A stretch of DNA of 64,000 nt from Sipunculus nudus (taxonomy: Eukaryota > Annelida > Sipuncula > Golfingiida > Sipunculidae): the NCBI GenBank assembly GCA_026874595.1, contig CM049318.1:58006250-58070249 (forward strand), given 5' to 3'. The position numbers and the translations under genes are program-made. A model generated the notes under the pieces. That model searched no databases, had not been told where the DNA came from, and was given only the letters and a program-made list of their open reading frames with translations. Below, in pieces: positions 10,093-21,547 of this stretch; within the stretch, counting starts at the first letter, position 1, and every line of letters begins with the position of its first letter.

Positions 10093-12470
10093 TAGCTCAG
10101 CTGACTTTCAGTCATGCTGGGCTATAGCGATGGGTCTTTGTCCGGCGTCCTTCCGTTTGTCCGTCCGGCCGGCCGTCCGTCCGTTAGCAGGGCACAAATC
10201 GTAACCGTAGGGGCTAGGGCCATGAACCCTATGCAGTCTTAGTGGTTATAAAAAGATCTCCTTGCAAACCTGAAATTAGGTCACTGCGACCTATATTTTC
10301 GAAGTTATGGGGTGTGTTTGCACCCCCCAGAAATAACTCTTTGAGACAAAATTTTCATCCCAAACCTTCCATCTTTCACATACAGCTCACCTACAGACAG
10401 GGGAAGAACCATAATTTTTTTGAGGTTGAAAGGTCAAAGGTCAAGGTCACAGGGGCCTCTTCTTTGAAAAGCCTGTGGATGCATTTTAAGCCAACCCTTT
10501 CATCCCAATTCTTTGATCTTTCACATATAGCTCACCTACTAAGTTGGAAAAGAATCCTATAGATTTTGAGGTCACAAGGTCAAAGTCAGGGTCACAGGAT
10601 CCACTACTTTGAAAAGGTTGTGGACACATTTCAAGCTAGACTTTTCATTCCAAACCTTCCAGCACTGATATCGCTTCTCTGCCAACAGGGGAAAAGACCT
10701 GTTGATTTTGAGGTCAAAGGTCAAGTTCACAGCACCCACTTCTTGCGTGGAGTCTTTTTCAGGCAAACTTTTCAATCTGTACCTTCAATCTGTCATATAT
10801 GGCTTACCTACCAATAAGGGAAGAAGCCTATTAATGTTGAGGTCAAAAAGTCAAAGGTCAAGGTCACAATATTTAATTGTTCTAAATGCTTGTGAGCATC
10901 TATGCATCACTCAGTTTGACTCAAACTTCATATTTATGGGTCTTTTTGCTTGAATAAATAACTTATTGATTTTGGGGTCAGCTGGTCAGCAGGTTAAAGG
11001 TTGCAGGTCAAAGTTATTCACCCATTGGTTGCAAAGTAATTACACCAGATTTAAGTGGTTAGTAGTTACCCATCATTTAGAAAGAATCCAGTTGATATAT
11101 GGGCAAAAGGCCAAGGTCATAGGTCAGGGATGTTCACAATTACTTATTTTATAGACCATCTCTATTTTTCTTGTCTATATAACCATCCCACTCCAGCTGG
11201 TACATCTCCCTGTGTGGCTGTAATTGTGAGTGACACTGGTGACATATGACTCCCTTTTGCATCAGCCTATTAAGTGATAAGGCTCAGTGATAAGTACCTC
11301 GTTACTTCATAACAAAAACACTGTTGTCAGAATGCTTCAGCCAGGCATTAAGACTATGAGAGTATAGTATTAAGGTTTAGCTACTGATTTATAAGATGAT
11401 GGGAACATTTTGCAGTTTATTTTATGGAATCCTAGCAATAAACTTAGTTTCCTAGATATCTGAATATTTTAATATATATCACCACATATAAAAGCAAGTG
11501 TTTGTTCTCATAATATGTGGATGTGTACCTTGATTTAGGATGGCTTTCTGTTTTATTTCAAGACTCTTAGTCATGCTTTCTGCATTTCTTTTCTTTCAGG
11601 TTTGGAAGTTTACATACCCTGCTGACCCCATTGAAAAGCAGAGTGATAATAAAAAATATTGGACTTACACTTTTTACATTTGCATATCTATAAATCTGAT
11701 ATGAGGGCCTGGACATGCCTTTTGAATTATTTTGGGCATCCATATCTGGATATTTTGCCCCAAGTTTGGTCTCTTATTGGAGAATGTGGGATATCAAATG
11801 TCATACTTGTCAGAAATCCATTATGTCTGCCAGTTAGCCACCTTAGAAATTCTTTCTTCAGTGCAGTTTCAATAATTTTTCTTTAATGTTTGGTCCGATT
11901 TAGAGAATGTTTGTTGTCTGATTTCAGACTTGTCAGAAGTCCAATATGGACACCAGGCAACCATCTTTTAATTCCTTTTGATCATTTTATCTCAAGAACA
12001 GTTAAAGTGAATGCAGTTGGATGTATATTTATGTAATCTTGTAAAGGATTGGGTCAAATATTTCTGAATAAATATTACCATCATTTATAAAAGTGCAGTA
12101 CAGTTGGCTTGTATTGAATAAAATTCACACAGAAGCACCTGTTTCTCAATAATTCTTGCATATATTTCCTTGATTTTTGCTATATATTTTGATCTTATAT
12201 TTGCCCTTTGTGGTGTTCCTTTTGAGACTGACAGGTTTCAAGCAAGCTGTTGGAATAGTTCCTGATAGCTTAACAATCATGCATTTTCCTCAGACCATCA
12301 ATTCACTGTGTTTTAACCAGACATAGGTGATATATATTTCTGTTGTCATAGAAAATTTTCAACAAAATGCAAATGGGTTCTTCAAAATTTGACTGGAAGT
12401 TGTGAATCTCAGTCCATGATGTCACAGGTCATGCTTGGCAGCTGAGCGTCATGACCCATGGGTCACTTGT
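10093..12470. mobile_element. AGGTCA-rich repeat element nested in the 8.3-kb element
   Basis: The left edge AGCTCAGCTGACTTTCAGTC leads into GGGCTATAGCGATGGGTC and a TCCGTCCGGCCGGCCGTCC tract. The right edge is GACCCATGGGTCACTTG, after which the interrupted host sequence resumes. Between about 10240 and 11130 a unit of about 130-140 bp repeats. Each unit carries GAGGTCA, AAGGTCAAGGTCAC and ACCTTCC-type motifs (unit marks near 10431, 10568, 10709, 10838). A related edge pair lies at 55605-55745. The open frames here repeat because the DNA repeats. No transposase is seen and the class is unknown. Confidence 0.6.
10430..11130 (+). promoter_or_regulatory. Array of nuclear-receptor half sites within the repeat
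   Basis: AGGTCA half sites occur in close direct order: AGGTCAAAGGTCAAGGTCA at about 10433 (one-base and zero-base spacing), AGGTCAAAGGTCA near 10711, AAAGGTCAAGGTCACA near 10854, and more near 11001 and 11111. A one-base spacer is the classical DR1 arrangement bound by RXR/HNF4-type receptors. The sequence shows the motif array; binding is inference, and tandem copying alone explains the number of sites. Confidence 0.3.
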
Positions 12471-12660
12471 TTTTATATTATATTCATTTACAATTAGGTC
12501 TTTCCGCCATTTATAACAGTACAATGGTGAACCTCTTTATGGATAAATGTACAAAAATAATTTGAATACACATTTCATTACTATATATAACAGAAAAAAA
12601 TGTAACGTGCAAAAATATATTTGAATGTTAATTTTAATATTTATTTTAAAGCCTGAACAA

Positions 12661-15148
12661 TATAAGAATGAAAAGATTACTGAATGACAGACTCACTGAG
12701 TGAATGAATTAATATGTAAGACAAATAGTCACAAAGACTAGATGGTTTTTACAAAACGTACATAATGAACCACTCTTATTGATGAATAAATGGAAACATG
12801 CATGGACTTTTAACTGCAATGACTATGTTATGTAGACGTATTTATTTATTTATTTAATTATTTTTTGCAAGAGTGGTTATGCCTAGAATTTCAGACATTT
12901 TCTAAGTATATTTACTCAAATTCTAGAATAAACACACAAAACGGTTAAACGTATGGTTTCGACTAAAACGGAAATCAAAGAGAAATGTTCTCAAACAATT
13001 AAACAACAAATCAGTCCCGTAATTTCTAAATGAATTTTACATCTCAATTTTGAAGTCCTTTGACAGAAGAAATTCTTAACGTATTGGTCAGCAATCATGA
13101 ACGTCTGTGGACTTTCTGATCCAGCATTTGTCTGATTACTAAATACCAGCGCCGCATACAGTGTTTTATGTTTGATTTAACATAGACATGTGATGCTGAT
13201 AAATATAATCTCTTATACCTATAAATCTATCACAGTTTAAAAAAAACCAAATGTTGACAAGAAATTGGTCTTAGACAACGTATAATATATGTATATGATA
13301 TATAATAAGATTCATTTTCACATAATAATGATTAGCTGTAGTGACCAGCTACTTAAGGAAAAGAAGATGACCCAGTTTAAAATGTTTTCCCACCTTTTAT
13401 AGACGTGCCTATTTTAACGAATCGATCATTCTTTTACCGGGGAGTGAATGAGATATTCACATGCGTCATTCGATTAAAAAAGTAATCTGAAATAGAACCT
13501 TTAACATATTTGCTCTCCAAGGGGGCCGCTTAAAACATCAGAGTAATCTTGGTGCCCAAGCATTGATTTCACGCCATGTTTCAACACCTTTTAATCACAA
13601 AGCCCATGCCTCCTTATTAGTGTGAAAATCAAAAGTCAGTTCAGCTAAACAAAATAAACACCTTAATAATCAAACACCGAATTTGTAATGTTTATTTTAC
13701 TTTTCAATTTATGTGGTTTATTGTATGATCATAAACAAAATCACAATTAACGAAATCATAAAGCATAATATCGTTAAGTTGAACCCAAGCTATTGTTAAC
13801 TTAATATGCAATAAAAAATTTCAATTGCACACAACGTCAGAGAAGCTCTACAGGAACTTTTTACTGACAATATTGAATAATTTTATTCCTTTATTTGTAA
13901 CGTATTTGGTTTATGCGTTATATGTTGTTTTAATTCTAATTACAGAGACTATAAAGTATGTGAAGTCTCGGGAAATGTTATGGTAAATGCCTGTGTACAG
14001 GACAACATATTTTTTTCTGCAGATATTTCTAACCGAATGCTTGCAGCCATATTGAATGCTCAAAAAAAAAAAAAAAAAAAAAACTGCTCGTGTGTGTAAT
14101 GTTTGTTTACAAGATATTAAGTTACTTGTTGAATATCCTGGATTCCATCATAGATAATCTTTCTTTTTGTTTCTTTCAGGTTTTATCATGTCCCCTGCTT
14201 ATCATGTCCCCTTTAACCGGGTAGTTGTGTGTAGGTGTGGCAAAAAGCAGGTCTTAAACTGGAAGTCCGGAGTGTTCATCAAACATTCCTGTGTACTTTT
14301 AGAGCGGTTAGGGATCACTGAAATATTTCATAATATAATTAATGTGTTAGTGTGGTAGTCAACAAATTTGCATATTCATCTGCCTAGGATGGGCTGCAAG
14401 GGACACCCCCTCTCCCACCCCGTTAAATTCCCAGGAACAGCAAGAGCAAGTATCCCAAAATTTTATGCCAAAATTAGTGACATGTCAAATGTTGAAAGAT
14501 TGAGTTTATTTGTGGCACCGAGTTCATTGACCTACCTGTTTTTACGGTCAAACACCTTTTAATTTTATCCCTTTTCAGCTTCTGCATCATAATCTGTAAC
14601 GATGAAACTGCAGGCCGAATGATATAATTTTTCACAAGAATTATCCTTGGGTACGGTTGTCACAGTTATATAAGAATACACCGAGTACATTGATCAAGGA
14701 AAGCTGAAGTTGGTCTGTATCAAACTAAGTATCAAACTGAGGGCTACAATAGTCTTTTTCTGCAAACCTGTTGTTTCAAATTTTGTAAAATTTGCAACAA
14801 AACAATTCTTATATGTTCTTCTTTGATCAGAGTTTACTTAAAAGATTTCGGCTGAATTATTTGAGCATCCTAAATAAAAAGACATTTAAATAATTTAGTT
14901 AACAAAGCTAGTACATTTGTTGTAGTAACAGACTGAGCTCTCTTGGTATGAAAGCAGAGGTCTACTGGCAACATAAAAGTTATTGGTCCATGTCTTACTT
15001 ATGTGTATAAGACAAATGCACGAAAAAAAATCTGTATTCTGGTTTTACTTTCAATAGACTAAACATTTTTGATAAAAATGTTATGAATACGTCAGCATTA
15101 AAAAATCATTTTACCAGAGTCTTTCAGTCTGTGTAAACATTTTTAACA
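12661..15148. other. Right interior of the 8.3-kb element, weak open frames only
   Basis: Mostly AT-rich non-coding sequence, with an A run at about 14061-14083. At 14167-14562 two short plus-strand open stretches follow a splice-acceptor-like TTTCTTTCAG (14171-14180). The first contains the Cys-rich peptide CRCGKKQVLNWKSGVFIKHSC at low complexity of match. I do not recognise a family and the stretch ends in stops. This could be a relic exon of the element's own gene. Confidence 0.35.
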
Positions 15149-15348
15149 ACAGGTCAAGATTTTGTCTGTATCTATAAACAGCTTGGCAGACTGCCAACTT
15201 ATTCAGAGTTGGCGACAGGCGAAGATCATGTCTGAAACTATAAACAGCTTCACAGACTGCCGACTAATTCAGAGTTGGCGACAGGCCAAGATTTTGTCTC
15301 TATTTATCTCTATCTTTAGCAGAACGCCATCTGTTTCAGATTAGGCAA
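15149..15348 (+). repeat. 66-bp tandem repeat, about three copies
   Basis: AAGATTTTGTCTGTATCTA (15156), AAGATCATGTCTGAAACTA (15222) and AAGATTTTGTCTCTATTTA (15288) are 66 bp apart. Each is followed by an ATAAACAGCTT / CAGACTGCC / CAGAGTTGGCGACAGG theme, decaying in the third copy. It lies within the 8.3-kb element. The period is a multiple of three, so the overlying frame is repeated. Confidence 0.75.
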
Positions 15349-15404
15349 CAGGTTAAAAGTACAGTCAGTGCAGCCCGGTAAAGGTCCGTAGCTACACCTG
15401 GCAC

Positions 15405-15626
15405 TTAGCCACAGTTGACATTGGGGGCAACTGCCTTCCTCAGCTGAGCTTTGTCAGCGTTGTTGACCAAACCCAAGAACATTTCATGTATCAACCTGAA
15501 ATGTTGGCATGTCAATGCATCGTTGATGGCTGTCACCAAAATTAGGCATATCTGTACATTTTGGACAGCTCCGTCATGTACAATACCTGTGGCGCCATCT
15601 ACAATTGCTTTCATGTATCTATGCAT
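15405..15626 (-). pseudogene. Possible relic coding segment of the 8.3-kb element
   Basis: A 73-codon minus-strand frame with ordinary amino-acid composition (…VDGATGIVHDGAVQNVQ…). Just upstream, in another frame, is a similar peptide (…VNDTTSFVYKKAIQQI…), so two related segments of roughly 95 bp lie in tandem with mostly conservative-looking changes. A frame break separates them. I recognise no family. It could be decayed protein-coding repeats or only non-coding tandem DNA. Confidence 0.25.
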
Positions 15627-15816
15627 ATAGCCTAAGAGTGGTTTGAATTATCTTCCTGGAATTTTGTATTTCCATATTTGCTGAATGGCTTTCTTATACA
15701 CAAAACTGGTGGTGTCATTTACAATCAGTTTTGTGTTGTATATAAGCTTTTTTACCAGGAGTGACGCTGTGTAACTGGTGCTTGCACTTGGGTTCAAAAT
15801 GTAGAGTTACACATGT

Positions 15817-16605
15817 ATTGAAAAGCAATCAAGCACTTTTCGTATAATGATCAAGCATGTTATCATGGAAGCATTATTCTAACTGATGTATATCCCATTG
15901 CACAGGTTCGCATTAGGCCTGTAGGCCTTTTTTATGAAATCCTGATTCTCGTCTAATCAGAAGATATACTTTGCTAGATTTTTCGATATTTTGACAATAT
16001 AGGATGATAAAAGGTGACCTCTTGATCTCTTTAATGATTTATTTAATCTACAATAACTTGATTGCTGACGGGCGATAATAGGTGATTTTACACTTGTTAT
16101 CACACAGCATCACTTCAAAAGCCTAAAAACTATTAAATATTGCTGAAAATATGCCATATCTTGATTATTTTGTATACATATATGTAAGGCATTCAATTAT
16201 TGGAATATAATAATTATTTTGTAATATATATAAATATATTCTAAAAATAAGTTTTTTTTTAATTTTTAATACAAAAAAATCAATATTTCAATATTCATCT
16301 CAAATAATTTATCAAAATTTGTTTGGGTGTCTGTAGAAAGTTATATTTCGCCATTTTATTAGCACTTGGTAAATATTTTGTGGCCAAGACCGATCAAAAA
16401 ACCGAATTATTACCAAAAATTAAATTGTACACACAAAAATTGATATATTTTAAAGATGGCCGCCAAAAAGACATTTAGCTGGGCATGCTGCATGTCCATC
16501 ACGTTTCCATACAGTTCAGATGCTGTAGTAACTGAAAAACATAACAGCATTTAGTCCCCCTATTTGGTAGTCAAACCCATTTTTGGGGGATCTGGCTCAT
16601 GGACT
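15817..16605 (-). repeat. Right terminal inverted repeat of the 8.3-kb element
   Basis: Reverse complement of 8265-9048 with drift. The outer end reads CTGGCTCATGGACT, followed by ATTAT and the resumed host repeat TGGTATCGTCAC. Confidence 0.8.
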
Positions 16606-16819
16606 ATTATTGGTATCGTCACGGTTAAACCAGTTCATGAAAATGTATTAAATTTTCCTTAAGTGTTTTGCCAACCGATAGGTGAACAGATTTTATGAAA
16701 AGAAAAAAAATAATAGGGTTATTTTCCAACCTTTTGAATGATTCGTTCACTTCAGATAATGCCCGACATTTTTTGTTTGTTTTGCAAATGCAAACAATGC
16801 AAATTCCCTCCTGAATGTA

Positions 16820-16892
16820 GAGCGTGGTGGCGTACTGGTTAGGGCGCTGGACTCGTGATGGTAAGGTATCGGGTTCGTGTCCCGATCTTACC
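16820..16892 (+). repeat. tRNA-derived SINE head (S2), copy in block B1
   Basis: Best-kept head of this family: TGGCGTACTGGTTAGGGCGC (A-box-like), then about 40 nt later CGGGTTCGTGTCCCG, which can form a T-arm-like hairpin and has one mismatch to the GGTTCGANTCC B box. The tail continues as in copies at 2686 and 21952. Confidence 0.65.
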
Positions 16893-17750
16893 GCTTTAAG
16901 GAAGCTTTATATTTCTAAGATCGTGCCAAACCGTTTCTATGACAGCTGTATTTTCTTTTGGTGCGCGAGCGTTTATGACGTTAAGATGAAATCAACAAAA
17001 ATGGGTCAAGCCGAGTGAAAAACGGTTACATGGGCAGAGCGAAAGAAACTAGATATAGGAACCCGAAACTAAACAAAAATAGCATCAACAAGGTCAAATA
17101 TCTAATGCTTATATGTGAACAATTTGAATACGATAATACTAGAAAAAGCGAGAATTATTTAATTTCGAATGGAATTCAATCAATCAGTATATCTGCAAAT
17201 CGTGAGGAGATACCTCCTCTAAGAATGCTAATTTTGGATTCATTGAAGTCTGTTTTACTAAGGATGTTACTATAAATACGTTAACTTGTACGACGGAAAA
17301 TAACAATGACTTGAAACTGATCGGTACACTCGGGAACCTTGTTGAATTTAAAGTCAACAGTGTGGCTGAAGCATATGACATTATCAGCTCTATAATTCTA
17401 AAACTATAGCTCTTTTCATATTGTATTTTGATTTTATGTTCTTTGGTTCCTTATAATACAAAATTAAACTAAACATGGTGAGTTTGTGTCTGTTCGAACA
17501 AAGTAAAACACTTCATAACGGCAGCGATAGTTAAAAACCTGTTACGCTACATCTATTAAATGAGATAAGGAGTTTCCGTAATACTAGTAAATGTATATTT
17601 TTATCTGTATACATGTATAACCAGATATATCATAGATAGGACCCATTACCTTCGGAGATTGCATGAGTAAGAATTACTTGTAATCTAATATTAAAGACTA
17701 TTTGATAAATGCCTGTATTTATTACCATCACTTGTAAATACATCTGGTGA

Positions 17751-17978
17751 TCAGAACTTAAGTAAGATATGATTGACAGCTACACAACAGGGAAGGATTC
17801 GATCGAGCCTGAACACCGGAAACTTGTGAATAATGACGGATTTCCGCAGTTCCCGGGGGCGTATGGGCGTATGTCTCGTCGTCGCTATTGAACCATTGGT
17901 TAACACAACAACACTGGCATCTGATGATAATGTCCTCTCAGCAGATATCCCGATGTAAAGACTGCAGACTACCCCCAT
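17751..17978 (-). other. Open frame conserved in two block copies (unknown)
   Basis: A 75-codon minus-strand frame whose last 64 residues match the frame at 22894-23091 with few replacements (core SAERTLSSDASVVVLTNGSI). The segment is absent from block A. GC content is higher than in the surroundings. I recognise no domain, and no splice or promoter signal decides the start. It may be a captured exon or simply a conserved repeat segment. Confidence 0.3.
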
Positions 17979-18417
17979 TTCAGGTTATCCCCCGGGGATA
18001 CTAACGGGGATAGCCTGATGCACATTTCAGCTCACGCCCGACTTTTAGTTGTATTGTTTTTCAGTGAAACAAGAACTTAAATACTTTTAGTTTCATTTCA
18101 TTTTTGGGCAGTACTGCTTAAATGTGAGGGCCACTTAAGATCTAGACAATTTTGTCAAATAGGCTTTTGCAGTTTTGATGTTGAGTTCAGACCGCCCACG
18201 TATGTCATATGTTTATATCTCAGAGACATACTCTGAAACCTCCATTTATTCTATAAAAGATACATTTAGAAGAAATTCCTCGAGAACATACAAAATATAC
18301 AGTAATTTCTTTTCTTCAGGCAAATATTTTAGATTATAACATGACTGGACATGTAACTTGTTTGTCTGACGGATTCGCAGACGCATACTTTGAATTTAAT
18401 TAGTATTAATTACTCTG

Positions 18418-18560
18418 GATGCATATATTTCTGAGATCATGCTAAACCTTGTATATGACAGCTGTATTTTTTTAGTGCGCGTGTGTTTTATGACGAAAAG
18501 ATGAAATCGACAAAAATAGGTCAAGCCGAGTGTTAAACGGCTGCATGGTCAGAGCGAGAG

Positions 18561-18566
<6 letters not shown>
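18418..18566 (+). repeat. Headless S2 SINE tail fragment
   Basis: Matches 2775-2930 (TTCTGAGATCATGCTAAACC, TTTATGACGAAAAGATGAAA, GGTCAAGCCGAGTG, CAGAGCGAGAGAAA) but lacks the tRNA-like head. It runs straight into a (TA)n tract. Confidence 0.6.

Positions 18567-18628
<62 letters not shown>
18565..18628. repeat. (TA)n microsatellite
   Basis: About 30 pure TA units, immediately after the truncated SINE tail. Confidence 0.9.
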
Positions 18629-18631
<3 letters not shown>

Positions 18632-18845
18632 TAGTGCACAGAGACAACTCAAAAGTAATACCAATGCAACAGCGCTCGGCGAACCTTATTAGCAAATTGT
18701 GGAATTACTGCGGGAACCATGCACTGATAAATTAAGTATTTATTTGATGAAATCTCAACACTTGAATATTCATGATGCTCCAGTTAGGTGTGTTTATTCG
18801 GGGTGTGACGTGCTGCTTTTGCCTCCGTCAACAGATAACGAAGTG

Positions 18846-19600
18846 TATTGAAGTGGGAAATCAAAAGATATCTAGGCACACACAGAAGTACTTACATTAC
18901 ACATCCGAATAAGAAAGCTGGGGGCTTCTTGAAATATCTATGATTAAATCAAGACATCTGTTTTCACTTCTGTTTAATGTAAGTGATTCTCAACTATAGT
19001 AACGTAAGAAAATGCTATTTTGTCAAGTAAATTGTTTATCTTATACTGAAATGTGGTTGTGTTATTAGTACGGGGATATTCTGAGCAAACTCGTTTTGTA
19101 TAATTCATAGACTCAAAACTCCGATCCCCGCGTTGGTGATGGACATGACGGTGGCATGTGCAAGGCCGCCATTCTTCTGTATCTTAAATTAGTCTGACTA
19201 GCGGACCTTATGCGTGTTGCGTTTGTGTCGTTTTCAGTCTCTGTACTTTGACCACCGTCATCGACTTTTGACCTCCAAAGTCCAAATAGGAAATGACGGC
19301 CTCTGACATTTGCCAATTGAAATAATGGCCAGTTAGGGTTTGATTAGGGCGCGGCGATACCATCCGAGGAAATCGCCCATCCAGGAATGTACCTGCGGAG
19401 AGAGTTGGAGGCAATAGGTCGTGTATCTGCTTACTCTAGAGCGGGATAACGCTTTTGCGCGACCACGCCCAACATCCTTAAATAAATGTAGACTTCCATT
19501 TCACCTGGTCGTCATTGCAGTCAATGTGTTCCTGTAAAAACATTACCCTTTATTGAAAGTTAATGAGCACTAATTCCTTGTTTTTTTTATTTGGTTTTAT
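18846..19600. repeat. Composite repeat block, partial copy B2
   Basis: Matches 1270-1980 of block A: GTGGGAAATCAAAAGAT, CTCCGATCCCCGCGTTGGTG, CTGACTAGCGGACCTTATGC, GCGGGATAACGCTTTTGC. It is followed at once by the start of block B3, so the partial unit and the full unit sit in tandem in the same orientation. The third copy of this part is at 20690-21100. Confidence 0.75.
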
Positions 19601-19723
19601 CATTTTGTTCAAAGTTCATAAAACTGTATAAACGGAGCTTAGGATAATCCAGAAGTCATAATGTTTTTAAAATATTAGGGCAAAATATGAGGTCCTATCG
19701 AATATTCCCTACTTTGCCATTCG

Positions 19724-19800
19724 GGCACTGGCTACATTCGAACCAGGAACCTACCGCTGCGTAGTCCAAGGCCTAATACCCACTAGGCTACGTTCTATTT
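19724..19800 (-). repeat. tRNA-derived SINE head (S1), copy in block B3
   Basis: Minus strand: TAGCCTAGTGGGTATTAGGC (A-box-like) and CTGGTTCGAATGTAGCC (B-box-like) at tRNA spacing. Closer to consensus than the copy at 804-880. Confidence 0.65.
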
Positions 19801-21531
19801 CGTTTTCTGAAGTTACAGTCTACAGTCCTCTGCTCTAAAGATAAACTAGCAGTGGTCTTGTTCGCTTAATAATACATATTAGCGACAAACAAGGAACATA
19901 CTTGTTGGGCCGCCCGTGAACTCGATAAATCAACAGCAATTAGTGTAATAAAGCTGAACAAAAATGGTCGTCTTTTTATCCTTGTTTATAGGCATCGTCT
20001 ATCAGGAAGTTGTAGTGGATTCATTGGGAATAAGCCAGCTCATAATGAAAGAGGATTGGTGTGAAATTGAAATTTCCTCCAGTGCGGTTGGTTATTATGT
20101 CTGGTCTCGCCAGGATGACGGCCTCGGTCTGGTCATTACAACAGGTGAGCGTTGGCTGATCCAGGTCTTTGTTCAAATTGGAGTGGGAATCAAAAGATAT
20201 CTAGGCTGACACACATGTACGTATATCTCACATCCGAATTATTAAGCTGAGGGCTTCTTGAAATATCTATGATTAAATCAAGACATCTTTTTTTCTTCCT
20301 GTTTAATGTAAGTGATTTTCAACCATAGTAATGTAAGGAAATGCTATAATGTCTGGTAAATTGTTTATCTTACAATGAGAAGTGGTTGTGTTAGGCAAAA
20401 ATATGTATGGTTCTCAGGCACCGCCCGCATCAATAACCCCCGCATCAAAAATGTTTATTTTGATTCTCATCTTTCAAATAATACAATTTTGATAAGATTT
20501 CCTTTTTTATGTTGTGCTTTTACCTGTTTAGCAAAAGAAATCTGTTATTATCATGCTTTCCCCTGATCACTTGAAATTTTTATCGAAAAATACAAAAAAT
20601 AGGTAAAAAATAAAATCGCCCGCCCGCCCGCTCGCACTTATCTCTGGAAAAAAGGTGCCTGAGAACCATTCCTTTTTTTTACCTTTTCAGTACCAGATAT
20701 TCTGAGCAAATTCGTTCTGTATAATTCATGGATGGGGAGTCTCGACTCTGATCTCCGATCCCCGAGTTGGTGATGGACAGAACAGTGGCATGGTCATGGC
20801 CGCCAATCCGCTGTATCTTAAATTAATCCGACTAGCGGACCTTATATGTGTTGCGTTCGTGTCGTTTTCAGACTCTGCAATTTGACCCCCGTCATCGACT
20901 TTTGACATCCAGGCTTTAGTATATATTGGACATGACTGCCTCTGACAATAGCGTGTAATAATAGTCGAGGACATCGTCCATCCTGGAATAAATGTATGCA
21001 GACGGGGAGTGTTGGAGGCAATTGGACGTGTATATGCTTACATTAGAGCGGGATAACGCTTTTTGCGACCACGCTTAACATCCTTTCAATTTAAAGTAGG
21101 CTTCCATAGTGCCTTGTCACCATTGCAGTCAGTATTTTACTGTTAAAAGATCAAACCTTTATTGAAAGTTAATGAGCACTTATTCTTTGTTGGTTCTTTG
21201 ATTAGGTTTTACTTTTTTTTTAATTTCATAGTTTTCTCGATGTTTTATCGTCTCATTACGCGCACTTTCCATCTGGGACAATTTTTTATGTTTTCATTAT
21301 GTTCCGTCTGCCGGCCAGAGGGGTTGGAACTGCCAGTTAATGGAAAGTTCGCTCACAGTCATGTTGTTACCTAACCAATTACGCTTCAGGCCCGCCACTT
21401 AACGGAACTGGAGTTTTCTTCCAGTCAAATCTTTACTTGTACCATTCTAGTAAAGGTTGACAAAGTCATTAACCTCAGTTAGTGGGAGAAACCATGAAAA
21501 GCTCTTGACGGAGATTGTTCCATTATCACTG

Positions 21532-21547
21532 CCCAATAGTGACGTCA
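21532..21547. promoter_or_regulatory. CCAAT box plus CRE palindrome, block B3
   Basis: Third instance of CCCAATAG followed by TGACGTCA in the repeat block. Motif evidence only. Confidence 0.3.

Larger units (their letters stand above)
8265..16605. mobile_element. 8.34-kb element with long terminal inverted repeats
   Basis: The element runs from AGTCCATGAGCCAG to its inverted copy CTGGCTCATGGACT. The left 784 bp (8265-9048) align to the reverse complement of the right 789 bp (15817-16605) with scattered differences and small indels. It interrupts repeat block B1 at a site that is intact in two sister copies, so this is an insertion. The target duplication is either exact TTA (8261-8263 and 16607-16609, if a terminal T/A is included) or an imperfect 5-mer GTTAT/ATTAT. 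The interior, about 6.8 kb, shows no intact transposase, integrase or polymerase frame. It contains an AGGTCA-rich insertion, a 66-bp tandem array and weak open frames. A TTA duplication would suit PIF/Harbinger, while AG...CT ends with inverted repeats of several hundred bp recall Polinton/Maverick. Neither is shown by proteins. Confidence 0.8.
8010..18030. repeat. Composite repeat block, copy B1 (split by an 8.3-kb insertion)
   Basis: 8010-8264 matches 2226-2483 of block A. After the insertion, 16607-17702 continues the match as 2484-3574, and 17703-18030 matches 22843-23165 of block B3. At the empty site the sister copies read AATTATGGGTATCG (near 2483) and AGTTATGGGTATCG (near 21740). Here the sequence is broken within TTAT by the inserted element. 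A CCAAT/TGACGTCA pair sits at 8064-8079. Confidence 0.8.
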
